Shown here in pieces: positions 1 through 8,386 of a stretch of DNA of 64,000 bases. The notes under the pieces were generated by a model. That model was given only the letters and a program-made list of their open reading frames with translations. It made no database searches and had not been told where the DNA came from. The position numbers and the translations under genes were made by a program. Origin of the DNA: Phytopseudomonas seleniipraecipitans (lineage in GTDB: Bacteria > Pseudomonadota > Gammaproteobacteria > Pseudomonadales > Pseudomonadaceae); assembly GCF_900102335.1 (NCBI RefSeq), contig NZ_FNBM01000008.1, forward strand, positions 62,001 through 126,000, given 5' to 3'. Every line of letters begins with the position of its first letter. Position 1 is the first letter of the stretch.

Positions 1-10
1 CTCAGGCACA

Positions 11-159
11 GGTTCTGTTGAACGGCCACCATCCCCTTCGCGCCGGGGGCGACGCTCCCACGTGGGCGCCACGGACCGCGTGTGAATCCACATAGCGTAG
101 GAGCCGCGACCTCGCGGCTAATGGCGGTCACGCCGCTGGTTCTGCTGGACGGCCGCCAT
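11..159. repeat. REP-type palindromic repeat cluster at the left edge
   Basis: A 22-bp block at 11-32 recurs with four changes at 138-159. Between them, at 97-125, lies a hairpin with GCCGCG pairing to CGCGGC. The same hairpin (GTAGGAGCCGCGAcc) is repeated five times near 45.2-45.8 kb, so this is another copy of the same dispersed palindrome family. The cluster is probably cut by the window edge. There is no convincing gene in 1-285. Confidence 0.6.
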
Positions 160-285
160 GAGAGCTCGACGCAGTGGCAGGGCTGAAATTCCCAGTTGTG
201 CTGCGCCCTCTGCCGTCCGATAGCGATAGTGCCGTGCCGACGGCCCTCGCGCGGTACACTCTGCGGCCCACCGACGGAGTAGCCC

Positions 286-1260
286 ATGTCTCATCCTTTC
301 GCCGCACTCACCCCCGATCTGGTTCTGGATGCCGTCGAAAGCCTGGGCTACCTCAGCGACGCCCGCGTGCTGGCACTCAACAGCTATGAGAACCGCGTCT
401 ACCAGGTGGGCATCGAGGGCGAAACCCCGCTGATCGCCAAGTTCTATCGCCCGCAGCGCTGGACCGATGAAGCGATTCGCGAGGAACACACCTTCAGCGC
501 CGAGCTGGCTGAGTGCGATGTGCCGGTAGTGGCGCCGCTGCAGCGCGACGGCGAAACGCTGTTCGAGCACGCTGGCTTTCGCTTCTCGCTGTTTCCGCGC
601 CGCGGCGGCCGGGCACCGGAGCCAGGCAATCTCGACCAGCTCTACCGCCTCGGCCAGCTGCTCGGCCGTCTGCATGCGGTGGGCTCTTTGCGCCCATTCG
701 CTCACCGTGAAACGCTGCAGGTCAGCAACTTCGGCCATGCCTCCCTGGCGACCCTGCTGGAAGGCAACTTCGTGCCGCGTAGTCTGCTGCCTGCCTATGA
801 GTCGGTCGCGCGCGATCTGCTCAAGCGCCTGGATCAGTTGTTCGCGGAGAACCCGGCCAAGGCGATCCGCCTGCACGGTGACTGCCACCCAGGCAACCTG
901 CTGTGCCGCGACGAGACCTATCACATGGTCGACCTCGATGATTGCCGCATGGGCCCGGCGATTCAGGATCTGTGGATGATGCTCGCCGGCGAGCGTCACG
1001 AACGGCTGGGGCAAATTGCCGAGCTGGTCGATGGCTATCAGGAATTCCACGATTTCAATCCGCGCGAGCTGCCGCTGATCGAGGGGTTTCGCTCGCTGCG
1101 CCTGATGCATTACAGCGCCTGGCTGGCACGTCGCTGGGACGACCCGGCGTTTCCGCAGAGCTTCCCGTGGTTCGGCAGTGAGCGCTACTGGGGCGAGCAG
1201 ATTCTCATGCTGCGCGAACAGATCGCCGCGCTGAACGAAGAACCGCTGAAGCTGTTTTGA
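286..1260 (+). CDS. srkA: Stress response kinase A (SrkA/RdoA/YihE family)
   Basis: A 324-residue cytoplasmic protein kinase of the phosphotransferase-enzyme (APH/choline kinase) fold. In E. coli SrkA phosphorylates Ser/Thr and protects against stress-induced death and MazEF toxicity. The catalytic loop HGDCHPGNLL is at residues 197-206 and the metal-binding DLDD at 216-219. The N-terminal segment with NSYENRVYQVG is characteristic of this family. Length matches the family (about 325-330 residues). The gene stands alone; the upstream 285 bp hold a REP cluster and the next gene, rarD, starts 88 bp downstream. Identification is from family motifs. Confidence 0.92.
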   Translation: MSHPFAALTPDLVLDAVESLGYLSDARVLALNSYENRVYQVGIEGETPLIAKFYRPQRWTDEAIREEHTFSAELAECDVPVVAPLQRDGETLFEHAGFRFSLFPRRGGRAPEPGNLDQLYRLGQLLGRLHAVGSLRPFAHRETLQVSNFGHASLATLLEGNFVPRSLLPAYESVARDLLKRLDQLFAENPAKAIRLHGDCHPGNLLCRDETYHMVDLDDCRMGPAIQDLWMMLAGERHERLGQIAELVDGYQEFHDFNPRELPLIEGFRSLRLMHYSAWLARRWDDPAFPQSFPWFGSERYWGEQILMLREQIAALNEEPLKLF

Positions 1261-1348
1261 ACACGCGCCGGCTGCGATAAAAAAGCTGAACGGGCGGACA
1301 ACTGCGCACTAGAATGATGCGTCTTTCCCTGCCTCGCTAAGGACTTAC

Positions 1349-2233
1349 ATGGCCACCGCAGACCTGCGCCGCGGGTACATCCTGGGTATTTGCGCCTATG
1401 TCATCTGGGGCCTGTTTCCGCTCTATTTCAAGGCGATCCAGGCCGTTCCGCCTGTCGAGATCATCGTCCACCGAGCGCTCTGGTCCGCGGTGTTCGGTGC
1501 CTTGCTGTTGCTCGTGTGGAAGCACCCAGGCTGGCTGCGCGAGCTGCTCGACCATCCCAAACGCTTCGCGGTGCTGGCCCTCAGTGGTTCGCTGATCGCC
1601 GGCAACTGGCTGGTCTATGTGTGGGCGGTGAACAACGGGCGCATGCTTGAAGCCAGCCTGGGCTACTACATCAACCCGTTGGTCAACGTGCTGCTCGGCA
1701 TGCTGATTCTTGGCGAGCGCTTGCGGCGCCTGCAATGGGTGGCCGTCGGGCTGGCCGCAGCAGGCGTCGCCCAACAGCTCTGGCAGGTCGGCAGTCTGCC
1801 CTGGGTATCCCTGGTGTTGGCACTGACCTTCGCGGCCTATGGCCTGATCCGCAAAAAGGCTCCCGTCGCCGCACTGCCGGGGCTGGTCGTGGAAACCTGC
1901 CTGTTGCTGCCGCTGGCCATTGGCTGGATTCTTCTGCACCCGGCCGCCATGAGCAGTCAGCCGGCATTCTGGACCACTAGCGAAGCGTTGTGGCTGATGG
2001 CTGCAGGGCCAGTGACACTGATCCCGCTGGTGTGCTTCAACGCTGCCGCCCGCCACCTGCCCTACGCCACGCTGGGCTTTCTGCAATATGTGGCACCGAC
2101 CCTGGTACTGCTGTTGGCGGTGTTCGTGTTCGACGAGCATTTCGACCCAACCAAGCTGGCCGCTTTCCTGTTCATCTGGGCGGGCCTGGCGGTATACAGC
2201 GTCGATGCCTGGCTGACCCTGCGTAAACGCTAG
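1349..2233 (+). CDS. rarD: RarD-type EamA drug/metabolite transporter
   Basis: A 294-residue inner-membrane protein with about ten hydrophobic segments, typical of the RarD branch of EamA permeases. The opening GYILGICAYVIWGLFPLYFK and the central LEASLGYYINPLVNVLLG segment are RarD signatures. The name comes from chloramphenicol-sensitivity annotation; the natural substrate is unknown. It probably forms its own transcript: a GC-rich hairpin lies just downstream, and the next gene is convergent. The start is the ATG after AAGGACTTAC. Confidence 0.9.
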   Translation: MATADLRRGYILGICAYVIWGLFPLYFKAIQAVPPVEIIVHRALWSAVFGALLLLVWKHPGWLRELLDHPKRFAVLALSGSLIAGNWLVYVWAVNNGRMLEASLGYYINPLVNVLLGMLILGERLRRLQWVAVGLAAAGVAQQLWQVGSLPWVSLVLALTFAAYGLIRKKAPVAALPGLVVETCLLLPLAIGWILLHPAAMSSQPAFWTTSEALWLMAAGPVTLIPLVCFNAAARHLPYATLGFLQYVAPTLVLLLAVFVFDEHFDPTKLAAFLFIWAGLAVYSVDAWLTLRKR

Positions 2234-2269
2234 CCTGCACATGGCTGTGCTTCGCCAAGCCGCAACGCA

Positions 2270-2300
2270 CGAGGCCGCCTAATGGGCGGCCTCGTCGTTT
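2270..2300 (+). terminator. Hairpin terminator after rarD
   Basis: A ten-base-pair stem CGAGGCCGCC / GGCGGCCTCG closes a short TAAT loop and is followed by a modest T-containing tail. It lies 36 bp past the rarD stop and before the convergent gcvR-like gene. Confidence 0.65.
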
Positions 2301-2345
2301 ATGGGCGGGTTTCGTCTCGGCGGCGTGCCGTTGAGGCTTCCTCCC

Positions 2346-2864
2346 CTACTCTTCCATCCGCAACTTCAACTCCACCATCAGATCGTCGGCCAGGGTCTCC
2401 AGCGATGTCTGCAACGTAGTCAGGAGCAGGCTTTCAGGAACCGCCAGGGTCGCCTGGGCGTGGAACAGTGGCTCGCCGCTCATGGGAGCGGGCGTCACGT
2501 CGGTGATCAGGCTTTCCAGATTGACGCCGTTCTCGGCCAGCAGCCGGGTGATGTCGCGCACGATACCAGGGCGGTCATTACCCAGCAGATCGAGGTGGAT
2601 CGATTTCCAGGTGCAATCCGGCTCGGCGCCGGCAGAGGCGAGTTGCACGCGAATGCCCTGGGCGCTCAGTTCGCCCAACGCTTCCATCAGCGCGCCATGG
2701 GACGCGGCGGGAACGTCCACCCGCAGAATGCCGGCGAATTGCCCGGCCATGCGCGACATGCGGCTTTCCAGCCAGTTGCCGTTGTGCCTGGCCACGCATT
2801 GGGCGACGCGTTCGACCAGGCCGGGTTGATCCTGGGCGATAACGGTCAGTATCAGATGATCCAT
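2346..2864 (-). CDS. Glycine cleavage system transcriptional repressor-like ACT protein (GcvR family)
   Basis: A 172-residue soluble protein made of two ACT domains. The first begins at LILTVIAQDQPGLVERVAQ and the second at IHLDLLGNDRPGIVRDITRLL. This double-ACT layout and length match GcvR-like proteins, which in enterics modulate GcvA in response to glycine. Here the ligand and partner are inferred only. The ATG at 2864 is chosen over an in-frame GTG six bases upstream because GAGGACGTGAGC precedes it with proper spacing. A GNAT acetyltransferase lies directly upstream on the same strand, 23 bp away, so the two are probably cotranscribed. Confidence 0.75.
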   Translation of the reverse strand: MDHLILTVIAQDQPGLVERVAQCVARHNGNWLESRMSRMAGQFAGILRVDVPAASHGALMEALGELSAQGIRVQLASAGAEPDCTWKSIHLDLLGNDRPGIVRDITRLLAENGVNLESLITDVTPAPMSGEPLFHAQATLAVPESLLLTTLQTSLETLADDLMVELKLRMEE

Positions 2865-2887
2865 GCTCACGTCCTCGTCGTTGATAG

Positions 2888-3334
2888 TTACGTCAGGTCG
2901 AGCCAGTAAGTCAGATAAACCGCGTCACGAACATAGCCGAGGCGTTCGTAAAGGGATTGCGCGGCCAGGTTGGTCTTTGCCGTTTCCAGCTGCAGGCCGC
3001 AGGCGCCAACGTCCAGCGCATGCTGCCGGGCCGCTTCCAGAAGTTGTTCGCCAACGCCCTGACGACGCGCGCACTCCGCTACATAGATGTCACTCAACAG
3101 CAGGCTCGGGCGTAACGCCAGTGAGGCGAACAGCGGGTACAACTGCACGAACCCCAGGGCACCGCCCCGCTCGTCGTGGGCGATGAACAGCGCGGAATCA
3201 CCGCGCTCAAGGCGCGCGGCGAGAAACGCGCGCACTTCGGCGATGTTCTTGTCGACGTCATAAAACGCCAGGTAAGCCGCGAACAGCGGTGCCAGATCAT
3301 CAAGGTCAGCGGTGGCGGCGGCACTTATCGGCAT
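2888..3334 (-). CDS. GNAT family N-acetyltransferase
   Basis: A 148-residue single-domain GNAT acetyltransferase. The acetyl-CoA-binding motif A is seen as the RRQGVGEQLLEAA stretch, after the beta-strand LLLSDIYVAE. The C-terminal LYERLGYV motif B is also clear. The substrate cannot be told from the sequence. The reading frame extends 62 codons upstream, but the ATG at 3334 has an excellent AAGGAG Shine-Dalgarno and begins the conserved fold, so the longer form is rejected. It is read divergently from glcB and leads into the gcvR-like gene. Confidence 0.85.
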   Translation of the reverse strand: MPISAAATADLDDLAPLFAAYLAFYDVDKNIAEVRAFLAARLERGDSALFIAHDERGGALGFVQLYPLFASLALRPSLLLSDIYVAECARRQGVGEQLLEAARQHALDVGACGLQLETAKTNLAAQSLYERLGYVRDAVYLTYWLDLT

Positions 3335-3646
3335 AATCACTCCTTGCGGGTGGACTGCAGTATAGGCACTCATATCGGTTAAACCGTCGACGGCATAGGT
3401 ACGACCAAGGTAGCGGGCGACCATTTCTGGACTGTTTTTCCCGATTCGTTCATGTAGTATCGGAAAAAACTCACTACATAACCAAACCCAGTCCTGCTGG
3501 TTGTGGAAAACCCCGCTCACGAAGCACCTCCAGACACGCCGCAGCGATGCGGGCCGCCGTCAACAACGGCCCCGCCAGCGGCCTGCCTGCGCAGCATCGA
3601 GGGTTCCCCGCCGTTACAGTGGCTAAGCGAAGCAGAGAGGCGAGAG

Positions 3647-5824
3647 ATGACTGAGCGTGTTCGAGTCGGTGGCCTGCAGGTCGCCAAGGTGCTGTTCGAT
3701 TTCATCAATGACGAAGCCATTCCCGGCAGCGGCGTCACTGCCGATGCCTTCTGGGCCGGCGCCGATGCGGTATTCCGTGACCTGGCAGCGAAGAACCGCG
3801 CACTGCTCGACACGCGCGATCAGTTGCAGGCGCAGATAGACGCCTGGCACCGCAGCCAGGCCGGCAAGCCGCACGACGCAGCGGCCTACAAGGCCTTTCT
3901 GGAGCAGATCGGCTATTTGCAGTCGCAGCCGCAGCAGGTCCAGGCCAGCACCGAAAACGTCGATGACGAGATCGCCCGCATGGCCGGCCCGCAGTTGGTC
4001 GTGCCGGTGATGAATGCGCGCTTCGCCCTGAACGCCTCCAACGCCCGCTGGGGTTCGCTGTACGACGCGCTGTACGGCACCGACGCAATCAGCGAGGAAG
4101 GCGGCGCAGAGAGGGGCAAGGGCTACAACAAGGTCCGCGGCGACAAGGTGATCGCCTTCGCACGCGCCTTTCTCGATGACAGCGCGCCGCTGGCTGCCGG
4201 CTCCCACGCCGATGTCAGCGGTTATCGCATCGAGGGCAACAAGCTGCTGGTCACACTCCTCAACGGTGAGATCAGTGGGCTACGCGAGGCCGGCCAACTG
4301 GTCGGCTTCCAGGGCGAAGCCGGCGCGCCCATCGCCATCCTGCTCAAGCACAACGGCCTGCATTTCGAAATCCAGATCGACGCTAGCAGCCCGATTGGCA
4401 GTACCGATGCCGCCGGGGTGAAGGATGTGCTGATGGAGTCAGCGCTGACCACCATCATGGACTGCGAAGACTCAGTGGCCGCCGTCGACGCCGACGACAA
4501 GACCCTGGTCTACCGCAACTGGCTGGGCCTGATGAAAGGCGACCTGAGCGAGCAGGTGAGCAAGGGCGGTAGCATCTTTACCCGTACCATGAACCCGGAT
4601 CGCGTTTACACCCGCCCGGATGGCGGCGAGTTGACCCTGCACGGGCGCAGCCTGCTGTTCGTGCGCAACGTCGGCCACCTGATGACCAACCCGGCGGTAC
4701 TCGACGCCGCCGGCAACGAGCTGCCAGAAGGTATTCTCGATGCGCTGTGCACCAGCCTCGCCGCGCTGCACAACCTCAACGGCAATAGCAGCCGCGCCAA
4801 CACCCGCAGCGGCTCGGTGTACATCGTCAAACCGAAGATGCACGGCCCGGAAGAAGTGGCGTTCACCAGCGAGTTGTTCAGCCGTGTCGAAGAGGTGTTG
4901 AGCCTGCCGCGCAATACCCTGAAGGTCGGCATCATGGACGAGGAGCGGCGTACCACCGTCAACCTCAAGGCCTGCATCGCCGCCGCCAGCGAGCGCGTGG
5001 TGTTCATCAACACCGGCTTCCTCGACCGCACTGGCGATGAAATCCACACGTCGATGGAGGCCGGCGCCGTGGTGCGCAAGGCAGCGATGAAAAGCGAGAA
5101 GTGGATCAGCGCCTACGAGAACAACAACGTCGATGTCGGCCTGGCTACCGGACTGCCCGGCCGCGCGCAGATCGGCAAGGGCATGTGGGCGATGCCCGAC
5201 CTGATGGCCGCCATGCTCGAACAAAAGGTCGGCCACCCGCTGGCCGGCGCCAACACGGCGTGGGTGCCCTCGCCGACCGCCGCTACCTTGCACGCCCTGC
5301 ACTACCACAAGGTCGACGTGTTCGCCCGCCAGGCCGAACTGGCCACACGCACGCCGGCCTCGCTGGACGATATCCTCAGCATTCCCCTAGCGCCGAGCAC
5401 CGACTGGTCTGCCTCCGAAATCTGCAACGAGCTGGACAACAATGCCCAGGGCATTCTCGGCTACGTGGTGCGCTGGATCGACCATGGCGTCGGCTGTTCC
5501 AAGGTACCGGACATCAACGACGTCGGCCTGATGGAAGACCGCGCCACGCTGCGCATCTCCAGCCAGTTACTGGCCAACTGGCTGCGCCATGGCGTGGTCA
5601 GCGAGCAGCAGGTGCTGGAAAGCCTGCAGCGCATGGCCCCGGTGGTCGACCGGCAGAACGCCGGTGATCCGCTGTACCGGCCGATGGCGCCCGACTTCGA
5701 CGGCAACATTGCCTTCCAGGCAGCGCTGGAACTGGTGCTCGAAGGCGCCAAACAACCGAACGGCTACACCGAGCCGGTGCTGCACCGCCGTCGCCGGGAA
5801 CTGAAAGCCAGCCTGGCGCGTTAA
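3647..5824 (+). CDS. glcB: Malate synthase G
   Basis: Condenses glyoxylate with acetyl-CoA to give malate, the second step of the glyoxylate bypass and of glycolate use. The 725-residue length is that of isoform G. The opening TERVRVGGLQVAKVLFDF is typical for Pseudomonas. Family signatures include the NGNSSRANTRSGSVY region and GIMDEERRTTVNL. The frame is open a further 48 codons upstream, but those residues are low-complexity and the ATG at 3647 follows GAGAGGCGAGAG. The gene is monocistronic: a strong bidirectional terminator follows. No aceA or glc genes are adjacent. Confidence 0.96.
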   Translation: MTERVRVGGLQVAKVLFDFINDEAIPGSGVTADAFWAGADAVFRDLAAKNRALLDTRDQLQAQIDAWHRSQAGKPHDAAAYKAFLEQIGYLQSQPQQVQASTENVDDEIARMAGPQLVVPVMNARFALNASNARWGSLYDALYGTDAISEEGGAERGKGYNKVRGDKVIAFARAFLDDSAPLAAGSHADVSGYRIEGNKLLVTLLNGEISGLREAGQLVGFQGEAGAPIAILLKHNGLHFEIQIDASSPIGSTDAAGVKDVLMESALTTIMDCEDSVAAVDADDKTLVYRNWLGLMKGDLSEQVSKGGSIFTRTMNPDRVYTRPDGGELTLHGRSLLFVRNVGHLMTNPAVLDAAGNELPEGILDALCTSLAALHNLNGNSSRANTRSGSVYIVKPKMHGPEEVAFTSELFSRVEEVLSLPRNTLKVGIMDEERRTTVNLKACIAAASERVVFINTGFLDRTGDEIHTSMEAGAVVRKAAMKSEKWISAYENNNVDVGLATGLPGRAQIGKGMWAMPDLMAAMLEQKVGHPLAGANTAWVPSPTAATLHALHYHKVDVFARQAELATRTPASLDDILSIPLAPSTDWSASEICNELDNNAQGILGYVVRWIDHGVGCSKVPDINDVGLMEDRATLRISSQLLANWLRHGVVSEQQVLESLQRMAPVVDRQNAGDPLYRPMAPDFDGNIAFQAALELVLEGAKQPNGYTEPVLHRRRRELKASLAR

Positions 5825-5833
5825 ACGCCCAGC

Positions 5834-5867
5834 CAAAAGAAAACCGCCGAAAGGCGGTTTTCTTTTG
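5834..5867. terminator. Bidirectional terminator between glcB and the acyltransferase gene
   Basis: A symmetric stem AAAAGAAAACCGCC / GGCGGTTTTCTTTT has A and T runs on both sides. It can end glcB reading right and the acyltransferase operon reading left. Confidence 0.9.
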
Positions 5868-5893
5868 GCGTCCAGCAAGGCTCGCATCGTCAC

Positions 5894-5971
5894 TATCCCA
5901 GGTGTCGCTTCGCTCGACGCCGGGCTACAAAATCGCTCCGTAGCCTGTGGTTGAGCGCAGCGATACCCAGG
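5894..5971. repeat. Two copies of the CCTGGGT..ACCCAGG palindromic repeat
   Basis: One imperfect palindrome at about 5897-5927 (reverse orientation) and one at 5940-5971 share the core TTGAGCGCAGCGA flanked by CCTG and CAGG arms. The same element recurs at 11063, 21007, 37890, 39386 and 58775 in this window, always between genes. Confidence 0.7.
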
Positions 5972-5974
5972 TTC

Positions 5975-7018
5975 CTACGCCGCCGGCTGGGCCGCTAGCC
6001 GACGCTGCTGCCAACGGTAGACGGAGAAACGCTTGGGCATTTCATACAACCAGTTGATGTTCAGCGCCTCGAGGATCTTCGCCGCGATGATCGGCAGCAG
6101 CACGCCCGCCAGGCACCCAGCGATGATGTGCACGGTGTCGTCGTTGACGCCCAGGAACTTGCTGAGGATCACCCGCATGCCGCTGCCGGCGAGAATGTGC
6201 ATAAGGAAGATCGGCATCGACAGCGCGCCCAGGGTAAGCATCCACCCCATCGGCCGGCGTGCCAGCACCATGCACAGGCTGACCGTGAACAGGATGCCGA
6301 TAAACGCCACCACCAGCGACGCCGCGCCGCGGTCTGCGTAAGTCAGGCCGAGCAGCCCATGGAACACATACTGCGCGATGACGAAGGCAATACCGCTGCC
6401 CAGTGCCACCGCAGCGGCGCGCGATTCGATGCTGCCGCGGATCTGCATGAACCAGACGCCAAAGGCGAAAAACACGAAGTTCTGCGCCAGGAATACCAGC
6501 GCAGCGACCCGCGGCGTCCACTGCTGCAGCAAATAAAACAACGCACTGAGCGCCAGCAGCGGCAGGAAGGCCCGCGTGGAAAAGCTGCGGTAGAGCAGAA
6601 TTGCCAGGCAGAACGCGGCGAACAGCGCATACAGAAACCAAAATTGCGCACGCGGTGACCACAGCAGCGCCAGCACTTCACCCATACCTACGCCGCCGTT
6701 GGTGTAGCGCGCCAGCACCACTTCGATACTGCCCTGCAGCAGCGACCACAGCACGAAGGGATAGAAGATGGTATCAATCTTGTTGCAGAACAGCCCGCCA
6801 CTGCCGCGGTTGTTCAGCGAGTGCCAGAAGAACAGCCCCGACAGAAAGAAGAACAGCGGCATGTGAAACGTGTAAATGATGCTGTCCACCAGCTCGTGGA
6901 AGGCCACGTTCTCGGTGATGATTCCACCGTTGAGCAGGCCGCGTACAACATGGCCATAGACCACCAGGAGGATGCCAATGGCCTTGGCGTAATCCACCCA
7001 CAGATTGCGGTTCGTCAT
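5975..7018 (-). CDS. Membrane acyltransferase, acyltransferase-3 (OafA/NodX/fucose 4-O-acetylase) family
   Basis: A 347-residue polytopic inner-membrane protein that starts WVDYAKAIGILLVVYGHV, the family's first transmembrane helix with its conserved His. The FHMPLFFFLSGLFF segment is also diagnostic. About ten hydrophobic helices are visible. Such enzymes move acyl groups across the membrane onto sugars or peptidoglycan; the acceptor here is unknown. The frame runs 41 codons further upstream, but the ATG at 7018 has a CAAGGACG Shine-Dalgarno and starts the conserved domain. It lies 88 bp downstream of a secreted GH5 hydrolase gene on the same strand, so acylation of the polysaccharide that the hydrolase cuts is a reasonable inference. 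Confidence 0.82.
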   Translation of the reverse strand: MTNRNLWVDYAKAIGILLVVYGHVVRGLLNGGIITENVAFHELVDSIIYTFHMPLFFFLSGLFFWHSLNNRGSGGLFCNKIDTIFYPFVLWSLLQGSIEVVLARYTNGGVGMGEVLALLWSPRAQFWFLYALFAAFCLAILLYRSFSTRAFLPLLALSALFYLLQQWTPRVAALVFLAQNFVFFAFGVWFMQIRGSIESRAAAVALGSGIAFVIAQYVFHGLLGLTYADRGAASLVVAFIGILFTVSLCMVLARRPMGWMLTLGALSMPIFLMHILAGSGMRVILSKFLGVNDDTVHIIAGCLAGVLLPIIAAKILEALNINWLYEMPKRFSVYRWQQRRLAAQPAA

Positions 7019-7106
7019 GCGTACGTCCTTGAGATGAAATGCAGCATGGAGTGCGGTAGCGGCGCCCCAGGGCGCCGCATCGCTGATCAGATCACCAACC
7101 TGACAC

Positions 7107-8147
7107 TCAGGTTCCCGGCCCGATGCTGGTGCAATTACCACCGCCCAGGTACTTCTGTAACACCGCCCACTGCGGGCGGTCCACGCCCTTCACCGGCTCG
7201 ATCGACAGCTTGTGCTTGCCCCACGATGGCCCCGCCGCCCAGTAGGTGAACGGAATGCAGTGCTTCTGCAGGTAGGCAAGCGTGTGATCCAGGGCTTTCA
7301 GGCCGCTTTCGTCGTCGGCGGGTACCCCGAACTCACCGATGTGGCCCTTCTTGTTGTGCTTGATCAGCCAATTGACGAAGGGCGCGATGCGCTTGACGCC
7401 GATCTCTGGGTCCAGGTTCGGGGCCAGCGCCTGCTTGTAACTGCCGCTGCTGTCGGGGTCGATGTACATGTGTGCGGAATAGACAATGTTGTTCGCCGGG
7501 TCTTTCAGGTCCAGCAAGGCATCGTTGAGCTTGGGCCATTGGGTCGCCGAGGAGTATTGCGCGCCCTCGACGTAAACAGCGTTGCGTGAATCGTGCTTAC
7601 GCACCCCGTCGATGCCCGCCTGAGCCACCTCGGGCCAGAACTTGTTGGCCGCGCCGTAGGGCTCGTTCATCAGGTCATAGGAGTACACGGCCGGGTTGTT
7701 GCCCCAGCGCTTGGCGATGCGCTCCATCAGATTACGGTAGGCCGAGATCGGCACATCGTCCGTGCCGATCACTTTGCCGTAATAGCGGCCATAGTTATGC
7801 ACATCGAGCATCACCTCGATACCGCTCTGGTGCGCCTCGGTCAGGGTCTTGTCGATGAGTTTGGCGTAGCTCTCGTCGAACTCAGCGTTGGCCTTGGGCT
7901 GCAGGCGTTCCCACTGAATGGAGAAGCGCACCCAGCTGATGCCCTTCTGCTGCCACTTGGTGTAGTAGCCCTTGGGCGGGAAAAAGAAATTGGTGCCGTG
8001 CTTGCCAGGAATATGCGAGCTGGCAAACGCCGCGCCGGCCACGTTGATGCCGATCAGTTCGACGGGCTTCTGCTGCGCAATAGCGCTGCAACTTAGGATG
8101 ACGCCCAGCCCGAGGGCCAGGGCTCGGCCAGAAAGATTGCCGCTCAT
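7107..8147 (-). CDS. Secreted glycoside hydrolase family 5 (cellulase-like) protein
   Basis: A 346-residue exported glycosidase. Residues 1-24 form a signal peptide ending near AIAQ. The (beta/alpha)8 domain has the GH5 acid/base motif DLMNEP (Glu162) and the nucleophile GEFG (Glu272), so both catalytic residues are present. SWVRFSIQWERLQP and the HNYGRYYG region fit clan GH-A. The substrate is a beta-linked glycan, possibly endogenous exopolysaccharide, but cannot be fixed by eye. The ATG at 8147 follows GAGGAGAAACAGC. Transcription probably continues into the downstream acyltransferase gene. No cellulose synthase genes are nearby. Confidence 0.85.
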   Translation of the reverse strand: MSGNLSGRALALGLGVILSCSAIAQQKPVELIGINVAGAAFASSHIPGKHGTNFFFPPKGYYTKWQQKGISWVRFSIQWERLQPKANAEFDESYAKLIDKTLTEAHQSGIEVMLDVHNYGRYYGKVIGTDDVPISAYRNLMERIAKRWGNNPAVYSYDLMNEPYGAANKFWPEVAQAGIDGVRKHDSRNAVYVEGAQYSSATQWPKLNDALLDLKDPANNIVYSAHMYIDPDSSGSYKQALAPNLDPEIGVKRIAPFVNWLIKHNKKGHIGEFGVPADDESGLKALDHTLAYLQKHCIPFTYWAAGPSWGKHKLSIEPVKGVDRPQWAVLQKYLGGGNCTSIGPGT

Positions 8148-8386
8148 GCTGTTTCTCCTCTGTCTCCGGAACAACGGTCAGCCATCCGGTGCTAAAAATG
8201 CGTGTAGACAAAACAGGACGCCAAACATCCGCAGAGGTTCACGAACGACCGCTGCAATCTGATGACAATTAAGAACGCATGGGCACTGAACGCCGAGCAT
8301 GCCGGGAGCATCTAGACTTACGTCCTATGTCGATTCTCGGCCCAGCCCCCCACCATGTCGCCACAAGAACAATCAGGACGCGCGTG

